Positions 1-14,021 of a DNA stretch of 64,000 nucleotides are shown here, piece by piece; position 1 is the first letter of the stretch, and the number at the start of each line of letters is the position of its first letter. Source of the stretch: Aureimonas sp. SK2 (GTDB taxonomy: Bacteria > Pseudomonadota > Alphaproteobacteria > Rhizobiales > Rhizobiaceae); NCBI RefSeq assembly GCF_029813115.1, contig NZ_JAPZDS010000006.1, positions 1 through 64,000 of the forward strand, written 5' to 3'. Position numbers and translations under genes: made by a program. The notes under the pieces are model-generated. The model was not told the DNA's origin. It saw only the letters and a list, made by a program, of their open reading frames with translations, and did no database searches.

Positions 1-298
1 CTACTGATAGAGTGACTATCAACTCATAGACAGGCTCGCTGTCGTCTCCTCCTACGCTCCTTCTTCAAGAACATACTCGATCGCAATGGTCCAGTCGGTG
101 AATGGCATCGGCATGCCTCTTGGGTTCGCCCTATTCCGCCGCTGGTAATGATCGATAGGCTACCCCGGTCAACCGAGAACGCCCCAACGCATCGATCGAT
201 TCCATCGTCGACGTATCCATGTGAAGTGAACAGCATGGAACGACAGGACGCGAATGGGTTTGCTGAAGCGATCAGCGCGATACGCAGATGCACGCATC

Positions 299-418
299 AA
301 TTGCGCAACACACCGCCCAGCATACGCATCATATGCGCAATACAAGATTGATAATTGCGCAACAACCACTCGTAAGCTATTGTTTTGTCATATGCGAACC
401 TCGCGCTAATTGCGCAAC
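299..418. repeat. Array of TTGCGCAA palindromes
   Basis: Three copies of AATTGCGCAAC lie at 299-309, 353-363 and 408-418. A variant ATATGCGCAAT is at 331-341 and a weaker one, ATATGCGAACC, at 390-400. The core TTGCGCAA is a perfect palindrome. Start-to-start spacings are about 32, 22, 37 and 18 bases. The array ends about 165 bases before metH. Repetition of a palindromic core in a non-coding region suggests a cooperative DNA-binding site for a dimeric regulator; the factor is not known to me. Confidence 0.6.
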
Positions 419-528
419 GGCACACTCGATCGGCGGCGATGTGTTGGGATCGGGGCGGGCGCCGAGAGCGGCACCGCCATCGACGACCGGCGGTCGCGCG
501 CAGAGCGCCTCGCCAGGGCCTGTCAAAT

Positions 529-550
529 CATATAAAGACATCCTTATATG
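529..550. promoter_or_regulatory. Operator-like inverted repeat before metH
   Basis: The 22-base element starts CATATAAAG and ends CCTTATATG; its two 11-base halves are complementary at 9 of 11 positions. It sits 33 bases before the metH start, where a repressor would block transcription. Similar ATATAAAG-type palindromes precede methionine-cycle genes in alphaproteobacteria and are attributed to ArsR-family SahR/SamR-like regulators. That link is from memory and is an inference here. Confidence 0.5.
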
Positions 551-583
551 TGATTTGCCGCGCTCCGGCCTTGAGGTGCCTTC

Positions 584-4351
<3,768 letters not shown>

Positions 4352-4361
4352 CAAAGCCCCC

Positions 4362-4386
4362 ACGGCGCCCCCTCGGGCGCCGTTTT
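4362..4386 (+). terminator. Terminator of metH
   Basis: A perfect 9-base stem (4362-4370 with 4375-4383, ACGGCGCCC) and a CCTC loop run into TTTT, 10 bases after the metH stop. This is a textbook intrinsic terminator. Confidence 0.85.
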
Positions 4387-4747
4387 CGCATCCGGGCCTG
4401 CCTCAAGGCCGCACGTCCGGCCCGCGCGAGGACCGGGACGGTGAGAAAGGGGAGATCTATCCCCTTGTCGTTGCTGCCGAATTTTTCCTGTCTTCCATCC
4501 TTTGGAGGATGCCGTCCTTTTCCTGCGGCAGGATTGCGGCGACATATAGGAAACAAAACTTACAATCAGTAGAGATGGTTTTACAGCAAGTCCAAATGTG
4601 GCCAAAACGGCACAACGCTGTGTCAGATAGCTAGTGGGAGAAGGGGAGCGGCCGTTTTTAAATTGTGCCCAAGCATCTTCAATGGCATTTGTCGGATGTA
4701 GCCGCCGCAAGGGCTGCCTAGCTATCAACCAGGAATTGTCCGGGACA
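4387..4747 (+). other. Leader region of the porin gene
   Basis: About 360 bases without a supported gene, more AT-rich than the flanking coding DNA, as expected for a strong promoter and leader of an abundant outer-membrane protein. An open frame runs in phase into the porin from 4634, but it lacks a signal peptide and is rejected as coding. I could not pick a single promoter with confidence. Confidence 0.5.
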
Positions 4748-5998
4748 ATGAAAAACGTTTTCCACCAAGTACTGCTTGGCTCCGCTGCGGCTCTCGTCGC
4801 TGTTTCCGGCGCTCGCGCCGCTGATGCCATCGTCGCCGTCGAGCCCGAGCCGGTCGACTACGTCCGCGTTTGCGACGTCTACGGCAAGGGCTTCTACTAC
4901 ATCCCCGGCACCGAGACCTGCCTCTCGGTCGGCGGTTACGTCCGCTTCCAGGTGAACGTCGCCGGTGACCCGGCCGTCAACCTCGAAGGCGACGACTACC
5001 AGGTCGCCACCCGCGTCCGCGCCCGTCTGAACTTCGACGCTCGCGAAGAGACCGAGCTCGGCACCCTGCGCGCCTTCGCCCGTCTCCAGGCCACCAATAC
5101 CTCGGGTGCCAACAACGGCGTTGCGATCGACCAGGCCTACATCCAGCTCGGCGGCCTGCTCATGGGCTACCGTGACACCCTCTGGTCGTCGGGCATCGGC
5201 GGCATCGAGGACGGCCTGCTGACCGACACCGACCTCGTGGTCGGCGACTTCAACACCAACCAGGTGTCCTACACCTTCGCCGCGGGCGGATTCTCGGCCA
5301 CGATCGGCCTCGAAGACGACGGCACCGGCGACGTGGTTCCGGACATCCACGGCAAGCTCGTCTACTCGGGCGCCTGGGGCGGTGCGTACCTGTCGGCCGT
5401 CTACGACGAGACCTTCAACCGCGAAGACCTGCAGACGATCTTCGGCTCGAACTTCAACTTCCTGACGCTCACGGGCTTCTTCCCGACGCGTCTCGAGGAC
5501 GGCAACAGCGACGCCTTCGCTCTGAAGGGCGGCGTGCTGCTGAAGGACCTGATCGCGCCTGAGTCGCGCCTGAAGATCGAGGGTCACTACGCCTTCGACC
5601 CGACGGTCTACGCCACGATCACGGGCCTGGCCACGGTCAACACCTTCGCCGCCAACAACCCGAACATCCTGAACCCGACTCCGGGCTCGGTTCCGATCGT
5701 TCTCGAGTGGGCTGCCGGTGCTGGCTACGCCCAGGCGTTCGGCAAGCTCGGCGTCGCGGTCTCCGGCCAGTACGGCGAGACCTTCGACACGCGCTTCCTG
5801 GCCCTCGCGCCGAACGGCCGTGTCGTTCCGGTCGATCTGTCGGGCGAGTACTACGCCCTGGTCGGCAACGTCGGCTACCAGATCACCAACAACTTCGCGA
5901 CCCTCGCGGAAGTCTCCTACCGGAACGTCGACTTCGGCGGCCCGATCGGCGACACCGATCAGGTCTCGGGTTTCCTCCGCTTCCAGCGGAACTTCTAA
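4748..5998 (+). CDS. Outer-membrane porin, alphaproteobacterial Porin_2 type
   Basis: Forms a general diffusion pore in the outer membrane. The start at 4748 gives a signal peptide of about 24 residues (MKNVFHQVLLGS..., ending GARA), so the longer in-phase frame is not used; AGGA lies at 4731-4734. The mature protein begins near DAIVAVEPEP and carries the family's N-terminal CDVYGKGFYYIPGTETCL segment with a Cys pair, then alternating beta strands. It ends in the aromatic residue of RFQRNF, the beta-barrel C-terminal signature. At 416 residues it fits the Brucella Omp2 and rhizobial Rop family. Codon use is strongly biased (GGC, GTC, TTC, AAC), as in highly expressed genes. Monocistronic. Confidence 0.93.
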   Translation: MKNVFHQVLLGSAAALVAVSGARAADAIVAVEPEPVDYVRVCDVYGKGFYYIPGTETCLSVGGYVRFQVNVAGDPAVNLEGDDYQVATRVRARLNFDAREETELGTLRAFARLQATNTSGANNGVAIDQAYIQLGGLLMGYRDTLWSSGIGGIEDGLLTDTDLVVGDFNTNQVSYTFAAGGFSATIGLEDDGTGDVVPDIHGKLVYSGAWGGAYLSAVYDETFNREDLQTIFGSNFNFLTLTGFFPTRLEDGNSDAFALKGGVLLKDLIAPESRLKIEGHYAFDPTVYATITGLATVNTFAANNPNILNPTPGSVPIVLEWAAGAGYAQAFGKLGVAVSGQYGETFDTRFLALAPNGRVVPVDLSGEYYALVGNVGYQITNNFATLAEVSYRNVDFGGPIGDTDQVSGFLRFQRNF

Positions 5999-6012
5999 AT
6001 CCATCGCAAGAT

Positions 6013-6089
6013 CGGAGGGGCGCGAGCCCCTCCGTCACATGCCTCCAGTTTCAGGGGGAGTCCCGTCGTCCCGGGGCTCCCCCGTTTTG
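6013..6089 (+). terminator. Tandem hairpins after the porin
   Basis: Two hairpins follow the stop codon. The first is a perfect 9-base stem CGGAGGGGC (6013-6021 with 6026-6034). The second is a 12-base stem with one mismatch (6054-6065 with 6072-6083) followed by GTTTT. The second looks like the terminator; the first may protect the abundant porin mRNA. Confidence 0.75.
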
Positions 6090-6308
6090 CGTTGTGCGCC
6101 CGCACGGGTGATGGATCGCGCATCCGTTGCGACCATCGGATGCCGCCACCCTTGCCACCCAAGCCCTTCCATCGTGACCCGTCGGCGAACCGTCTACGGC
6201 GCTCCGTTTCGCTGCGCTGCCGCATGCTGATTGGTTGACGCCGGCCCCTCGCCGGGAAACAAGGGCATTCCGGCCTGACGGTGGTCGGAGGCGAGGCGAG
6301 GGGGAATC

Positions 6309-8588
<2,280 letters not shown>

Positions 8589-8590
8589 GA

Positions 8591-8780
8591 GCAGGGGCGC
8601 TGCCCCTGCACCCCGCCAGGGACATGATGTCCCTGGACCCTCCACATTCGAAGAGTGTCCAAACAGGAAGGGGGCCGGTGGCCCCCTTCCTGTTTGGAAG
8701 GATATTTAAATGAAAAGAAGGGATCGGGAATTCCTTCCCGAGCGGGGGGCCGAAGGACGGGCGAGACCCGTGGCTCGCCC
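8591..8780. repeat. Cluster of five tandem hairpins between convergent genes
   Basis: The gap between maeB and yjfF holds five different inverted repeats in a row. These are 8591-8609 (8-base stem GCAGGGGC), 8616-8636 (9-base stem CCAGGGACA), 8658-8698 (perfect 19-base stem, 3-base loop), 8724-8741 (7-base stem TCGGGAA) and 8759-8780 (7-base stem GGGCGAG). All stems are perfect. The 19-base one is the best candidate for a two-way terminator; the whole resembles a REP/BIME-like palindromic unit. Confidence 0.75.
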
Positions 8781-8806
8781 CGAAAGGCGGCAGCCCCGCC
8801 ACACCT

Positions 8807-9769
8807 TCAGGCCGCGGCCGCGAGGCTGGTGCGCTTCGTCAGGCCGCGCTGGAGGGTGATGAAGGCGAAAAGCAGGATGCCGATGGCGATCTTGGTCCAC
8901 CAGGAGGACAGCGTGCCGTCGAAGACGATGTAGGTCTGGATCAGGCCGGAGATCAGGATGCCGACGAAGGTGCCGGCGACGAAGCCGACACCGCCGGTGA
9001 GCAGCGTTCCCCCGATCACGACGGCGGCGATCGCGTCAAGCTCGACGCCGACGGTGGCGAGCGAGTAGCCGGACGACGTGTAGAGCGCGAAGACGACGCC
9101 CGCGACGCCGGCGAGAAGGCTGGAGAGGGCATAGATGCCGATCGTGACGCGCGCGACGGGCACGCCCATGAGTTCGGACGAGGTGCGGTCGCCGCCCAGC
9201 GCGTAGACATAGGTGCCGAAGCGCGTCTTGTGCGCGATGACGATGCCGATGGCGAAGACGGCGAGCATGACCATGGCGACGAAGGTGAGTCGCCCGCCGG
9301 AGGGGATGCGCCAGGCGATGCTCTTTAGGGCGTCGAAGGCGGGGTGGGCGATCGGCACGGATTCGGTGGTCAGGAGGTAGCAGCCGCCGCGTGCCAGGAA
9401 CATGCCGGCCAGTGTCACGATGAAGGGCGGCGTTTCGAGATAGTGGATCATGGCGCCCATCACCGCCCCGAACAGGGCGGCGATCACGAGGATCGCCAGG
9501 ATCATCGGATAGGGATGGTAACCGTCGCGGATGGTGACGGCGAGGAAGACGCCGGTGAAGGCGATCACCGAGCCGACCGAGAGATCGATCCCGCCGGACA
9601 GGATGACGAAGGTCATGCCGACGGCGACGATGCCGAGGAAGGCGTTGTCCGTCAGGAGGTTGGCGACGACGCGGGTGGACAGCATCGCCGGGAACTGGAC
9701 CGCCGAGAGCGCGAAGGCGACGGCGAAGACGGCGACCGTGACGAGAAGGGGCAGGAAGCGCGCGTTCAT
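8807..9769 (-). CDS. yjfF: Sugar ABC transporter permease, YjfF-like
   Basis: Inner-membrane permease of the galactofuranose-type importer. The start at 9769 (MNARFLPLL) gives 320 residues with about nine to ten membrane segments and the BPD_transp_2 motif ILSGGIDLSVGSV. A second glycine-rich stretch, VVIGGTLLTGGVG, lies in the C-terminal half. It follows ytfT with only 5 bases between stop and start, so it is translationally coupled as the last gene of ytfQ-ytfR-ytfT-yjfF. The pair of distinct permeases is the mark of this subfamily. E. coli YtfQRT-YjfF takes up galactofuranose; the substrate here may differ. Confidence 0.88.
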   Translation of the reverse strand: MNARFLPLLVTVAVFAVAFALSAVQFPAMLSTRVVANLLTDNAFLGIVAVGMTFVILSGGIDLSVGSVIAFTGVFLAVTIRDGYHPYPMILAILVIAALFGAVMGAMIHYLETPPFIVTLAGMFLARGGCYLLTTESVPIAHPAFDALKSIAWRIPSGGRLTFVAMVMLAVFAIGIVIAHKTRFGTYVYALGGDRTSSELMGVPVARVTIGIYALSSLLAGVAGVVFALYTSSGYSLATVGVELDAIAAVVIGGTLLTGGVGFVAGTFVGILISGLIQTYIVFDGTLSSWWTKIAIGILLFAFITLQRGLTKRTSLAAAA

Positions 9770-9774
9770 CGACG

Positions 9775-10809
9775 TCAGACCTTGCGGGGATGGGGGGCGG
9801 CGGTCGCGCCGCCGTCCGCCGCGAGCGTGCGGCGGGGGCCGATCAGGGCGGTGGCGCGCGCCATGGCCGGCGACTGGAGCACCAGGATCAGCGCGATCAG
9901 GACGGCCTTCAGGATCAGGTTCATCTCCGGCGGGAAGCCGGACAGCAGGATGCCCGTGTTCATCGCCTGGATGATCAGCGCGCCGACGAGGGCGAGCGGG
10001 ATGGAGAAGCGCCCGCCCATCAGCGAGGTTCCGCCGATGACGACGGCCAGGATCGCGTCGAGCTCCAGCCAGAGACCGGCATTGTTGGCGTCGGCGCCGC
10101 GGATGTCGGCGGCGGCGATCAGGCCGGCAACGGAGGCGCAGAGGCCCGAAGTCATGTAGGCGGCGATCAGGACGGCCTTGGCGTCGACGCCGGCCAGCGC
10201 CGAGGCGCGGCGGTTGATGCCGGTCGCCTCGATCAGGAGGCCGAGCGCGGTGCGCCGCACGAGGAGGATGACCAGCACCGCCATGCAGAGCGCGATCACG
10301 ACCGGCATCGGCAGGAAGAGGAACGAGCCCGAGCCGATGAAGAACAGGGTCGGATCGTTGAAGGTGACGATGAAGCCGGAGGTGACGAGCTGGGCGATGC
10401 CGCGGCCGGCGACCATCAGGATCAAGGTGGCGATGATCGGCTGGATGTCGAGCACGGCGACGAGGATGCCGTTCCAGAGCCCGCACAGGAGGCCGACGCC
10501 GAGCGAGGCGAGGATCACGAACGGGATCGGCACGCCGGCGACGGTCAGCGTCGCCGCCACGGCGCCGGAGATCGCCATGGTCGCGCCGACGGACAGGTCG
10601 ACGCCCTTGGTGGCGATCACGAGCGTCATGCCGATGGCGAGCAGCATGACCGGCGCGCCGCGGTTGAGAACGTCGATCAAGGGGCCGTAGAGCCGGTCGT
10701 TGCGGACCGTGAGATCGAAGAAGGACGGAAACACCAGCGCGTTGACACCGAGCACCAGGGCCAGGGCGAGAAGCTGGGGTAGCGCCGAGCGCAGGCGGGA
10801 CAGGCTCAT
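9775..10809 (-). CDS. ytfT: Sugar ABC transporter permease, YtfT-like
   Basis: First permease of the YtfQRT-YjfF importer, 344 residues. It shows the family signature ATKGVDLSVGA near residue 75 and VVIGGTSLMGG in the C-terminal half, and about ten hydrophobic segments. Its start overlaps the ytfR stop by 4 bases (ATGA), which points to coupled translation. It probably forms a heterodimer with YjfF in the inner membrane, driven by YtfR. Confidence 0.9.
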   Translation of the reverse strand: MSLSRLRSALPQLLALALVLGVNALVFPSFFDLTVRNDRLYGPLIDVLNRGAPVMLLAIGMTLVIATKGVDLSVGATMAISGAVAATLTVAGVPIPFVILASLGVGLLCGLWNGILVAVLDIQPIIATLILMVAGRGIAQLVTSGFIVTFNDPTLFFIGSGSFLFLPMPVVIALCMAVLVILLVRRTALGLLIEATGINRRASALAGVDAKAVLIAAYMTSGLCASVAGLIAAADIRGADANNAGLWLELDAILAVVIGGTSLMGGRFSIPLALVGALIIQAMNTGILLSGFPPEMNLILKAVLIALILVLQSPAMARATALIGPRRTLAADGGATAAPHPRKV

Positions 10810-12320
10810 GGACGCGATCCCTGGTTCGGCGTTCCGGCGATGGTGCGCATGATGGCGGCGGGCGAGACGTCCACGCCTGTGAGGTCGCCGAGATGGCGGC
10901 GGTCGCGCAGGACGCGCACGCGCGCAGCGTAGGTGGTGATCTCGTCGAGCTCCGAAGAGATGACCAGCATGGCCATCCCATCCGCGCAGAGCTCCTCGAT
11001 CAGGCGCACGATCTCTGCATGGGCGCCGACATCGATGCCGCGCGTCGGCTCGTCGAGGATCAGGAAGCTCGGCTCGGTCGCGAGCCAGCGGGCGAGGATC
11101 GCCTTCTGCTGGTTACCTCCGGACAGGAGGCGGATCGGCTTCTCGATGTCGGTGGTTCGGATGTCGAGCGCCTTGACGAAGCGGTCGGATATGCGGACCT
11201 GTTCGCGCATCGACAGGGGCTTCGCCCAGCCGCGCCGGGCCTGGAGGGCGAGGATGATGTTCTCGCGCACCGAGAGGTCGCCGACGATGCCCTCGACCTT
11301 GCGCTCTTCCGGGCAGTAGCCGAAGCCGGCGCGGATCGCAGCGCGCGGATTGACGAGGCGCACGGGCTTGCCGTCCACGAAGGCCTCGCCCGTGTCGGCC
11401 CGGTCGGCGCCGAAGACGAGGCGGGCGGTCTCGGTGCGGCCGGAGCCGAGAAGGCCGGCGACGCCCACGGCCTCACCGGGGCGAATCTCGAGGTCGAAGG
11501 GTTCGACACTGCGGCGGCGACCGTAGTTGCGGAACGATACGCGCGGTTCGCCCGCGGCCGCCCGCGTGGGTGGCGCATGATGAACCGCCTCGCCAAGTTC
11601 GCGACCCAGCATCATCGTCACGATATCCATGCGCGACGTGTCGGCAATGGCGCGCTCGCCGACGAGGCGTCCGTTGCGCAGCACGGTCGCGCGGTCGCAC
11701 ACAGCGAAGACCTGGTCCAGGAAATGCGTGACGAAGACGATGGCCATGCCCCGGTCGCGCAAGGCACGCATGGCGCCGAACAAAATCTCGACCTCAGCGG
11801 CGTCGAGGCTGGCGGTCGGCTCGTCGAGGATCAGCACCTTGCCCGAAACGTCCACCGCTCGGATGATGGCGACAAGCTGCTGGACGGCGACGGAGAGCTG
11901 GCCGAGCGTCGCCGACGGATCGATGTCGAGGCCGTAGGACTTCAGGAGCTCGCGCGTCCGGCGGCGCATGGCCCGGCCGTCGGTGAAGCCGAAGCGTGTC
12001 GGCTGGCGCCCGAGGAACAGGTTCTCGGCGACGGACAGGTTCGGCAGGAGGTTGACCTCCTGGTAGACGGTGCCGATTCCCAGCGCTTGCGCCTGCCGGC
12101 TGTCGGTCGGGTGGATTTCGGCGCCGTCGAGGAGAATGCGGCCGCCGTCGCGGCGGTAGACACCCGTCAGCGTCTTGATCAGGGTCGACTTGCCCGCGCC
12201 GTTCTCGCCGAGCAGCGCGTGGATCTCGCCAGCGCGGAGCGTCAGGTCGACCCCGTCGAGCGCCGTCATTCCGGCAAAGGTCTTGGTCAGGCCGCGAAGG
12301 GCCAGGAGATCGTGAGGCAT
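10806..12320 (-). CDS. ytfR: Sugar ABC transporter ATP-binding protein, YtfR-like
   Basis: Double ATPase that powers the YtfT/YjfF permease, 504 residues, the normal size of the carbohydrate CUT2 class. The first half has Walker A GENGAGKST (38-46), a degenerate signature LSVAVQQ and Walker B LILDEPTASLD. The second half has a degraded Walker A (GLLGSGRTE) but an intact LSGGNQQ and LILDEPTRGID. One site is thus weakened, as is usual in this class. It is separated from ytfQ by about 160 bases that hold a hairpin, and it overlaps ytfT by 4 bases. Confidence 0.92.
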   Translation of the reverse strand: MPHDLLALRGLTKTFAGMTALDGVDLTLRAGEIHALLGENGAGKSTLIKTLTGVYRRDGGRILLDGAEIHPTDSRQAQALGIGTVYQEVNLLPNLSVAENLFLGRQPTRFGFTDGRAMRRRTRELLKSYGLDIDPSATLGQLSVAVQQLVAIIRAVDVSGKVLILDEPTASLDAAEVEILFGAMRALRDRGMAIVFVTHFLDQVFAVCDRATVLRNGRLVGERAIADTSRMDIVTMMLGRELGEAVHHAPPTRAAAGEPRVSFRNYGRRRSVEPFDLEIRPGEAVGVAGLLGSGRTETARLVFGADRADTGEAFVDGKPVRLVNPRAAIRAGFGYCPEERKVEGIVGDLSVRENIILALQARRGWAKPLSMREQVRISDRFVKALDIRTTDIEKPIRLLSGGNQQKAILARWLATEPSFLILDEPTRGIDVGAHAEIVRLIEELCADGMAMLVISSELDEITTYAARVRVLRDRRHLGDLTGVDVSPAAIMRTIAGTPNQGSRP

Positions 12321-12453
12321 AGGATCGCTCGGGTCCGATGAGCCGGGGCGGGCCGTCGCGGCCGGCGCTGCGTGCCATCGCGCGGTGACGTGGCCGCGAA
12401 GGGCCGTGCCGCCGGCCGTTAGAAGGGGCCGGCGGCGCGGGGAAGGCGAGGCG

Positions 12454-12470
12454 GACGGGCGAGGCCCGTC
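12454..12470 (-). terminator. Intercistronic hairpin between ytfQ and ytfR
   Basis: A perfect 7-base stem GACGGGC (12454-12460 with 12464-12470) with a GAG loop lies just after the ytfQ stop on the minus strand, with no T run. Such hairpins after binding-protein genes usually protect the upstream mRNA and lower expression of the genes that follow. Confidence 0.5.
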
Positions 12471-12482
12471 AGCCGACTGGGC

Positions 12483-13451
12483 TCAGTAGCCGAGGCCCTT
12501 CTTGGACTCCATCACAGCCTTCGGATCGTCGGCCTGGGTGTAGAGCTTGGACTCCGTCTGGATCCACTTCTTCGGCTCGGTACCGTCCTTCTTGTAGGCT
12601 TCCAGCGCGTCGAAGGCGGGGCCGGCCATGTTCGGCGTCAGTTCGACGGTGGCGTTGGCCTCGCCGGCCGCCATGGCGGCGAAGATGTCGGGCACGGCAT
12701 CGATCGAGACGACCATCACGTCGGAGCCCGGCTTCAGGCCGGCTTCCTTGATGGCCTGGATGGCGCCGACCGCCATGTCGTCGTTGTGGGCGTAGACGGC
12801 GCAGATGTCCTTGCCGCCGTTCTCGGCCTTGATGAAGCTCTCCATGACTTCCTTACCCTTGGTGCGGGTGAAGTCGCCGGTCTGCGAGCGGGTGATCTTG
12901 ATGTTGTCGTGACCGGCGATCGCCTCCTCGAAGCCCTTCTTGCGGGCGATGGCGGGCGAGGAGCCCGTGGTGCCCTGAAGTTCCACGACGTTGCAGGGCT
13001 TCGACCCGACTTCCTTGACGAGGTAGTCGCCGGCGACCTTGCCCTCGTGGACCTGGTCGGAGGTCACGGCGGTGAGGTAGAGCGAGTCGTCGGACGTCTC
13101 GATGTTTCGGTCGAGCAGGATCACCGGGATCTCGGCTTCCTTCGCCTCTTCCAGGACGTCGTCCCAGCCGGTGGCGACGACGGGGGCCAGGAGGATCGCG
13201 TCGACGCCCTGCGCCACGAAGGAGCGGATCGCCTTGATCTGGTTTTCCTGCTTCTGCTGCGCGTCGGCGAACTTCAGGTCGATGCCGCGCTTCTCGGCTT
13301 CCTGCCGGGTGACGGCCGTTTCGGCGGCGCGCCAGCCCGACTCGGATCCGACCTGCGAGAAGCCGACCACCATACCGCTCTGCGCGAAGGCCGGAGCGGC
13401 CATCATGGTCGCCAGCGCCAGGCCTGCGGCCAGCTTGCCCAACTTGCTCAT
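12483..13451 (-). CDS. ytfQ: Periplasmic sugar-binding protein, YtfQ-like
   Basis: Captures the sugar in the periplasm and delivers it to YtfT/YjfF. The 322-residue protein starts with a signal peptide (MSKLGKLAAGLALATMM..., cleaved after AFA near residue 23). The mature part is a Peripla_BP_4 fold beginning GMVVGFSQVGSESGWR, very close to what is known of YtfQ, with DRNIETSDDSLY and GTTGSSPA segments typical of that family. It is the first gene of the operon. E. coli YtfQ prefers galactofuranose and galactopyranose; in alphaproteobacteria other sugars are possible. Confidence 0.9.
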   Translation of the reverse strand: MSKLGKLAAGLALATMMAAPAFAQSGMVVGFSQVGSESGWRAAETAVTRQEAEKRGIDLKFADAQQKQENQIKAIRSFVAQGVDAILLAPVVATGWDDVLEEAKEAEIPVILLDRNIETSDDSLYLTAVTSDQVHEGKVAGDYLVKEVGSKPCNVVELQGTTGSSPAIARKKGFEEAIAGHDNIKITRSQTGDFTRTKGKEVMESFIKAENGGKDICAVYAHNDDMAVGAIQAIKEAGLKPGSDVMVVSIDAVPDIFAAMAAGEANATVELTPNMAGPAFDALEAYKKDGTEPKKWIQTESKLYTQADDPKAVMESKKGLGY

Positions 13452-13808
13452 GTTCTTCCTCCCTGATGCCGGGCGCTGTGCCGGCAGAACTCCTCGACCG
13501 GCCTCCCGAGCCGGGGGCGGCGCCCCGACCTCTGCGGGGAGCTGCCATTGCGATCATCGGATCCGCAATAACTCATACAAGTTCTAAAACTGGCCGCCTG
13601 TCAACACGAATTCTCACGTGTTCGCGATGGGCACACGGGAGCTGTCGTCCGCGAAATGGAATGGAAACCATGTCGAGCATTCCGTTTGCCGCGCGGAAGA
13701 CGGCGCTGTGGATTTCGCACGGGCGCATCAAATCGGCGCTTCAGCGAAACCAGGCGGAAACATGACCGTTGTAGAGGTGAAGTTGCCGACTACGAGGGAG
13801 AATATCCG
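13452..13808. other. Upstream region of the ytf operon
   Basis: This span should contain the ytfQ promoter (minus strand). It is relatively AT-rich at 13560-13700. No palindrome strong enough to name as an operator was found, and no gene is supported except the small frame that starts at 13809. Confidence 0.4.
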
Positions 13809-13907
13809 GTGCGCATCGAGACTATGGTGTCCGTCTTCGTGAACGTGACTGCGTTGGCCATGCTGAGCGCAGGCACGATGCTGGCCGTCGCCATCCTGTT
13901 CCCCTGA
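13809..13907 (+). CDS. Possible 32-residue membrane microprotein
   Basis: A GTG at 13809 is preceded at a spacing of 8 by GAGGGAG (13794-13800), a strong ribosome binding site. The frame encodes 32 residues: a short head (VRIETMVSVFV) and one hydrophobic helix ending in LAVAILFP. It is followed at once by a stable hairpin (13916-13945), so gene, binding site and terminator form a complete small unit. It lies on the opposite strand to its neighbours ytfQ and the dehydrogenase. I recognise no family. It could be a single-pass membrane peptide or a chance frame. Confidence 0.45.
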   Translation: MRIETMVSVFVNVTALAMLSAGTMLAVAILFP

Positions 13908-13915
13908 CCGGCCGG

Positions 13916-13945
13916 CGCCGCCCGCCTGTGCGGAGGTGGGCGGCG
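13916..13945 (+). terminator. Hairpin after the 13809 microprotein
   Basis: An 11-base stem with one G-T pair (13916-13926 with 13935-13945) starts 9 bases after the small frame's stop. There is no T run, so the terminator role is tentative. Confidence 0.45.
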
Positions 13946-13958
13946 ACCGGAGACGACG

Positions 13959-13991
13959 AAGGGCCGGACTCCTCCCGGAGGTCCGGCCCTT
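13959..13991 (-). terminator. Terminator of the polyol dehydrogenase gene
   Basis: A perfect 11-base stem AAGGGCCGGAC (13959-13969 with 13981-13991), extended by an inner CTCC/GGAG pairing, lies 30 bases beyond the stop of the minus-strand dehydrogenase. Confidence 0.65.
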
Positions 13992-14021
13992 CCGATTCGA
14001 GGCCTTTCGCAGGCTCGACGT

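Larger units (their letters stand above)
1..583. other. Non-coding region upstream of metH
   Basis: This stretch has no open frame that I can support as a gene. Short frames occur on both strands but none shows a recognisable domain or a convincing ribosome binding site. The left 240 bases are visibly less GC-rich than the rest of the window. The right half holds an array of near-identical TTGCGCAA palindromes (299-418) and an imperfect inverted repeat (529-550), both listed separately, so it is best read as the control region of metH, possibly shared with a gene beyond the left edge. Confidence 0.6.

Noticed and set aside
24-293. Minus-strand frame of 89 codons at the left end
   Set aside because: No family pattern, no convincing start signal, and it overlaps other random frames in both directions.
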